A DNA stretch of 7,809 bases. Origin: Sulfurimonas sp. Lineage in GTDB: Bacteria; Campylobacterota; Campylobacteria; Campylobacterales; Sulfurimonadaceae. The DNA lies in the NCBI GenBank assembly GCA_027044845.1, contig JALUBM010000100.1, forward strand, positions 1-7,809, read 5' to 3'. Within the stretch, counting starts at the first letter, position 1; the number at the start of each line of letters is the position of its first letter. The position numbers were made by a program, and so were the translations under genes. This document shows positions 6,184-7,809 of the stretch, in pieces. The notes beneath the pieces are model-generated. The model was not told the DNA's origin. It saw only the letters and a program-made list of their open reading frames with translations, and made no database searches.

Positions 6184-7768
6184 CTTCTATCCTCGGTCCT
6201 GCTGTAGAGAAATCAAATTCACTATCGGCATCTTGATATCTTTTAAAGTTTTCTACAAACATATCTGCAAGTTTATCACGAGTATTATCAAACGCTTCTT
6301 TGTCTTCCCACGCATTTCTAGGGTTTAAAAGTTCTGGATTTATGTTACCCAGTGTTTTAGGTACTTGTAGTCTAAATGTTTTGGTTGTATCAAATTCACT
6401 GTTTTTAATAGAACCATCAAGAATAGCATTGATACAGGCACGAGTATCTTTTAGGCTCATTCGTTTTCCAACACCATATTCTCCACCTGTCCATCCAGTA
6501 TTAACAAGGTAAACATTTACATTATGTTTGTCGATTTTTTCACCGAGGAGTTTTGCATAAACAGTAGGATGCAGCGTCATAAATGCTTCACCAAAACATG
6601 CAGAAAAAGTTGCAACTGGTTCTGTAATACCACGCTCAGTGCCTGCGACTTTTGCAGTATAACCGCTTAAAAAGTAGTACATTGCTTGTTCACGAGTAAG
6701 TTTTGATACAGGAGGAAGTACACCAAAAGCATCGGCAGATAAGAAAATGATATTTTCAGGATGCCCTGCCATTAAATCTGATTTGTGGTTTGCTATATGC
6801 TCAATTGGGTAGGAAACACGAGTATTTTCAGTTTTTGAATCATCTTCATAATCAACTTCACCTTCCCCATACATTACAATATTTTCTAAAAGTGCGTCTT
6901 TTTTAATTGCCCCATAGATTTCAGGTTCACTTTTTGCGTCAAGATTGATGACTTTTGCATAACAACCACCTTCAAAGTTAAAGACACCGTAATCATCCCA
7001 ACCATGTTCATCATCACCGATTAAAGCACGTTTAGGGTCAGTTGAAAGTGTTGTTTTTCCAGTTCCGCTTAAACCGAAGAAAAGTGCTGTGTCTCCAGCT
7101 TCTCCAACATTAGCAGAACAGTGCATTGAAAGTTTTCCATCAAGTGGCAGCCAGTAATTCATCATTGAAAAAATACCTTTTTTCAATTCGCCACCATACC
7201 ATGTGCCACCGATGATTGCCATATTTCGTTCTACATCAAAAAGAACAAAAACTTCAGAGTTCATTCCATGTTCTTTCCATTTGTCATTGACAGCCTTACA
7301 AGCATTTAAAACAGTAAAATCTGATTGAAATACTTCTAACTCTGAAGGAGTAGGACGGATAAACATATTTTTAACAAAATGAGATTGCCATGTAACCTCT
7401 GTTACAAAACGAATAGATTTTTTTGAAGCAGGACTTGCACCACTATATACATCAGTAACATAAAGGTCTTTTCCTGAAAGTTGTTCGCGTGACAACTCTA
7501 AAAGTTCATTAAAAATCTCTTCACTTATTTTCTGATTGACATCACCCCATGCAATATACTGGTTTGAAGGTGTTCTATCAACAAAGTATTTGTCTTTTGG
7601 ACTTCGCCCTGTAAATATACCTGTATCAACAGCTGTTGCACCTGTTTTTGTTTCTCTAACTTCACCGTTTTCAAGTTCATGCTTAATTAACTCATCGTAG
7701 CTAATGTTATGATAAACATTTCCAACGTTTTTAAGTCCTAAATTTTCTAATTCTTTTGTTAAGTTCAT
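6179..7768 (-). CDS. pckA: ATP-dependent phosphoenolpyruvate carboxykinase PckA
   Basis: PckA catalyses oxaloacetate + ATP = phosphoenolpyruvate + ADP + CO2 in the cytoplasm. It feeds gluconeogenesis and, in organisms fixing carbon by the reductive TCA cycle, would connect C4 acids with PEP. The length of 529 residues is typical of the ATP-type family. Visible motifs are [10 protein letters not shown] (52-61, substrate Arg55), [10 protein letters not shown] (189-198, Lys197 for Mn2+/substrate), MHCSANVG (215-222, metal ligand His216), the kinase-1 P-loop GLSGTGKT (232-239), GDDEHGWDD (251-259, Asp253 metal ligand) and [11 protein letters not shown] (314-324, Arg317). These correspond to E. 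coli residues with an offset of 16, and no catalytic residue is missing. The ATG at 7766-7768 has a good Shine-Dalgarno and is the first Met. The gene is monocistronic within the window and ends in a hairpin. Confidence 0.97.
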   Translation of the reverse strand: MNLTKELENLGLKNVGNVYHNISYDELIKHELENGEVRETKTGATAVDTGIFTGRSPKDKYFVDRTPSNQYIAWGDVNQKISEEIFNELLELSREQLSGKDLYVTDVYSGASPASKKSIRFVTEVTWQSHFVKNMFIRPTPSELEVFQSDFTVLNACKAVNDKWKEHGMNSEVFVLFDVERNMAIIGGTWYGGELKKGIFSMMNYWLPLDGKLSMHCSANVGEAGDTALFFGLSGTGKTTLSTDPKRALIGDDEHGWDDYGVFNFEGGCYAKVINLDAKSEPEIYGAIKKDALLENIVMYGEGEVDYEDDSKTENTRVSYPIEHIANHKSDLMAGHPENIIFLSADAFGVLPPVSKLTREQAMYYFLSGYTAKVAGTERGITEPVATFSACFGEAFMTLHPTVYAKLLGEKIDKHNVNVYLVNTGWTGGEYGVGKRMSLKDTRACINAILDGSIKNSEFDTTKTFRLQVPKTLGNINPELLNPRNAWEDKEAFDNTRDKLADMFVENFKRYQDADSEFDFSTAGPRIEE

Positions 7769-7774
7769 AGTTTA

Positions 7775-7778
7775 CCTT
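7775..7778 (-). promoter_or_regulatory. pckA ribosome binding site
   Basis: On the minus strand AAGG is followed by six bases (TAAACT) and then the pckA ATG. This is the clearest Shine-Dalgarno arrangement in the window and confirms the pckA start. It contrasts with the flavoprotein gene and uvrB, which have none. Confidence 0.75.
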
Positions 7779-7799
7779 GTGGTATATATAGTAGATGAA

Positions 7800-7805
7800 A
7801 TTATA
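7800..7805 (-). promoter_or_regulatory. Putative -10 box of pckA
   Basis: The minus strand reads TATAAT here, about 31 bases before the pckA ATG. Transcription would start near 7793 and leave a leader of roughly 25 bases that contains the AAGG ribosome binding site. The region where a -35 or an operator would sit lies beyond the right edge of the window. A TATATA run at 7783-7788 is a weaker alternative. Confidence 0.55.
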
Positions 7806-7809
7806 CTAC

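Noticed and set aside
6300..6512. Plus-strand frame opposite the pckA 3' region.
   Set aside because: Antisense to conserved pckA sequence, with no family resemblance and no ribosome binding site.
1..7809. A novel defence, mobile or biosynthetic system.
   Set aside because: I looked for CRISPR-like spaced repeats, transposase or integrase motifs, tRNA-like cloverleaves and unknown conserved gene pairs and found none; all substantial genes belong to known housekeeping families.

Overview
This is an AT-rich, densely packed chromosomal window. It most resembles a free-living Campylobacterota genome of the Sulfurimonas or Sulfurovum type. That assignment is an inference from low GC, TATAAT-type -10 boxes without a recognisable -35, the compact TilS variant, the HI0933-family flavoprotein, and the rimO-tilS adjacency that I recall from Campylobacter. 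No mobile element, CRISPR array, tRNA or rRNA gene was found. No stretch longer than about 50 bases lies outside a gene.

Layout. At the left edge (1-120, + strand) is what may be the last 39 codons of an unidentified gene converging on tilS. A minus-strand pair follows: rimO (1039-2364), then tilS (66-1058), overlapping by 20 bases. A 46-base divergent region (2365-2410) carries a perfectly symmetrical pair of -10 boxes. The plus-strand run is an HI0933/BaiN-type flavoprotein (2411-3556), uvrB (3589-5571) and a DedA-family membrane protein (5586-6149). A perfect 11-bp hairpin (6159-6183) lies at the convergent junction with minus-strand pckA (6179-7768). The pckA promoter and ribosome binding site occupy the right edge.

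Functional themes. RimO (methylthiolation of ribosomal protein S12) and TilS (lysidine at position 34 of tRNA-Ile) both maintain the decoding machinery and probably share a transcript. UvrB is the damage-verification helicase of nucleotide excision repair. PckA links oxaloacetate to phosphoenolpyruvate for gluconeogenesis or anaplerosis. The flavoprotein and the DedA protein have no firmly assigned roles here. The genes look like ordinary housekeeping genes in a compact chromosome, and I see no undescribed multi-gene system.

The most notable signals are regulatory. The divergent promoter is a 17-base palindrome. The flavoprotein gene and uvrB each have TATAAT six or seven bases before the start codon and no Shine-Dalgarno sequence, which predicts leaderless or nearly leaderless mRNAs. 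For uvrB this argues that the start should be the second of two nearby ATGs. The DedA protein also lacks residues that are considered hallmarks of its family.
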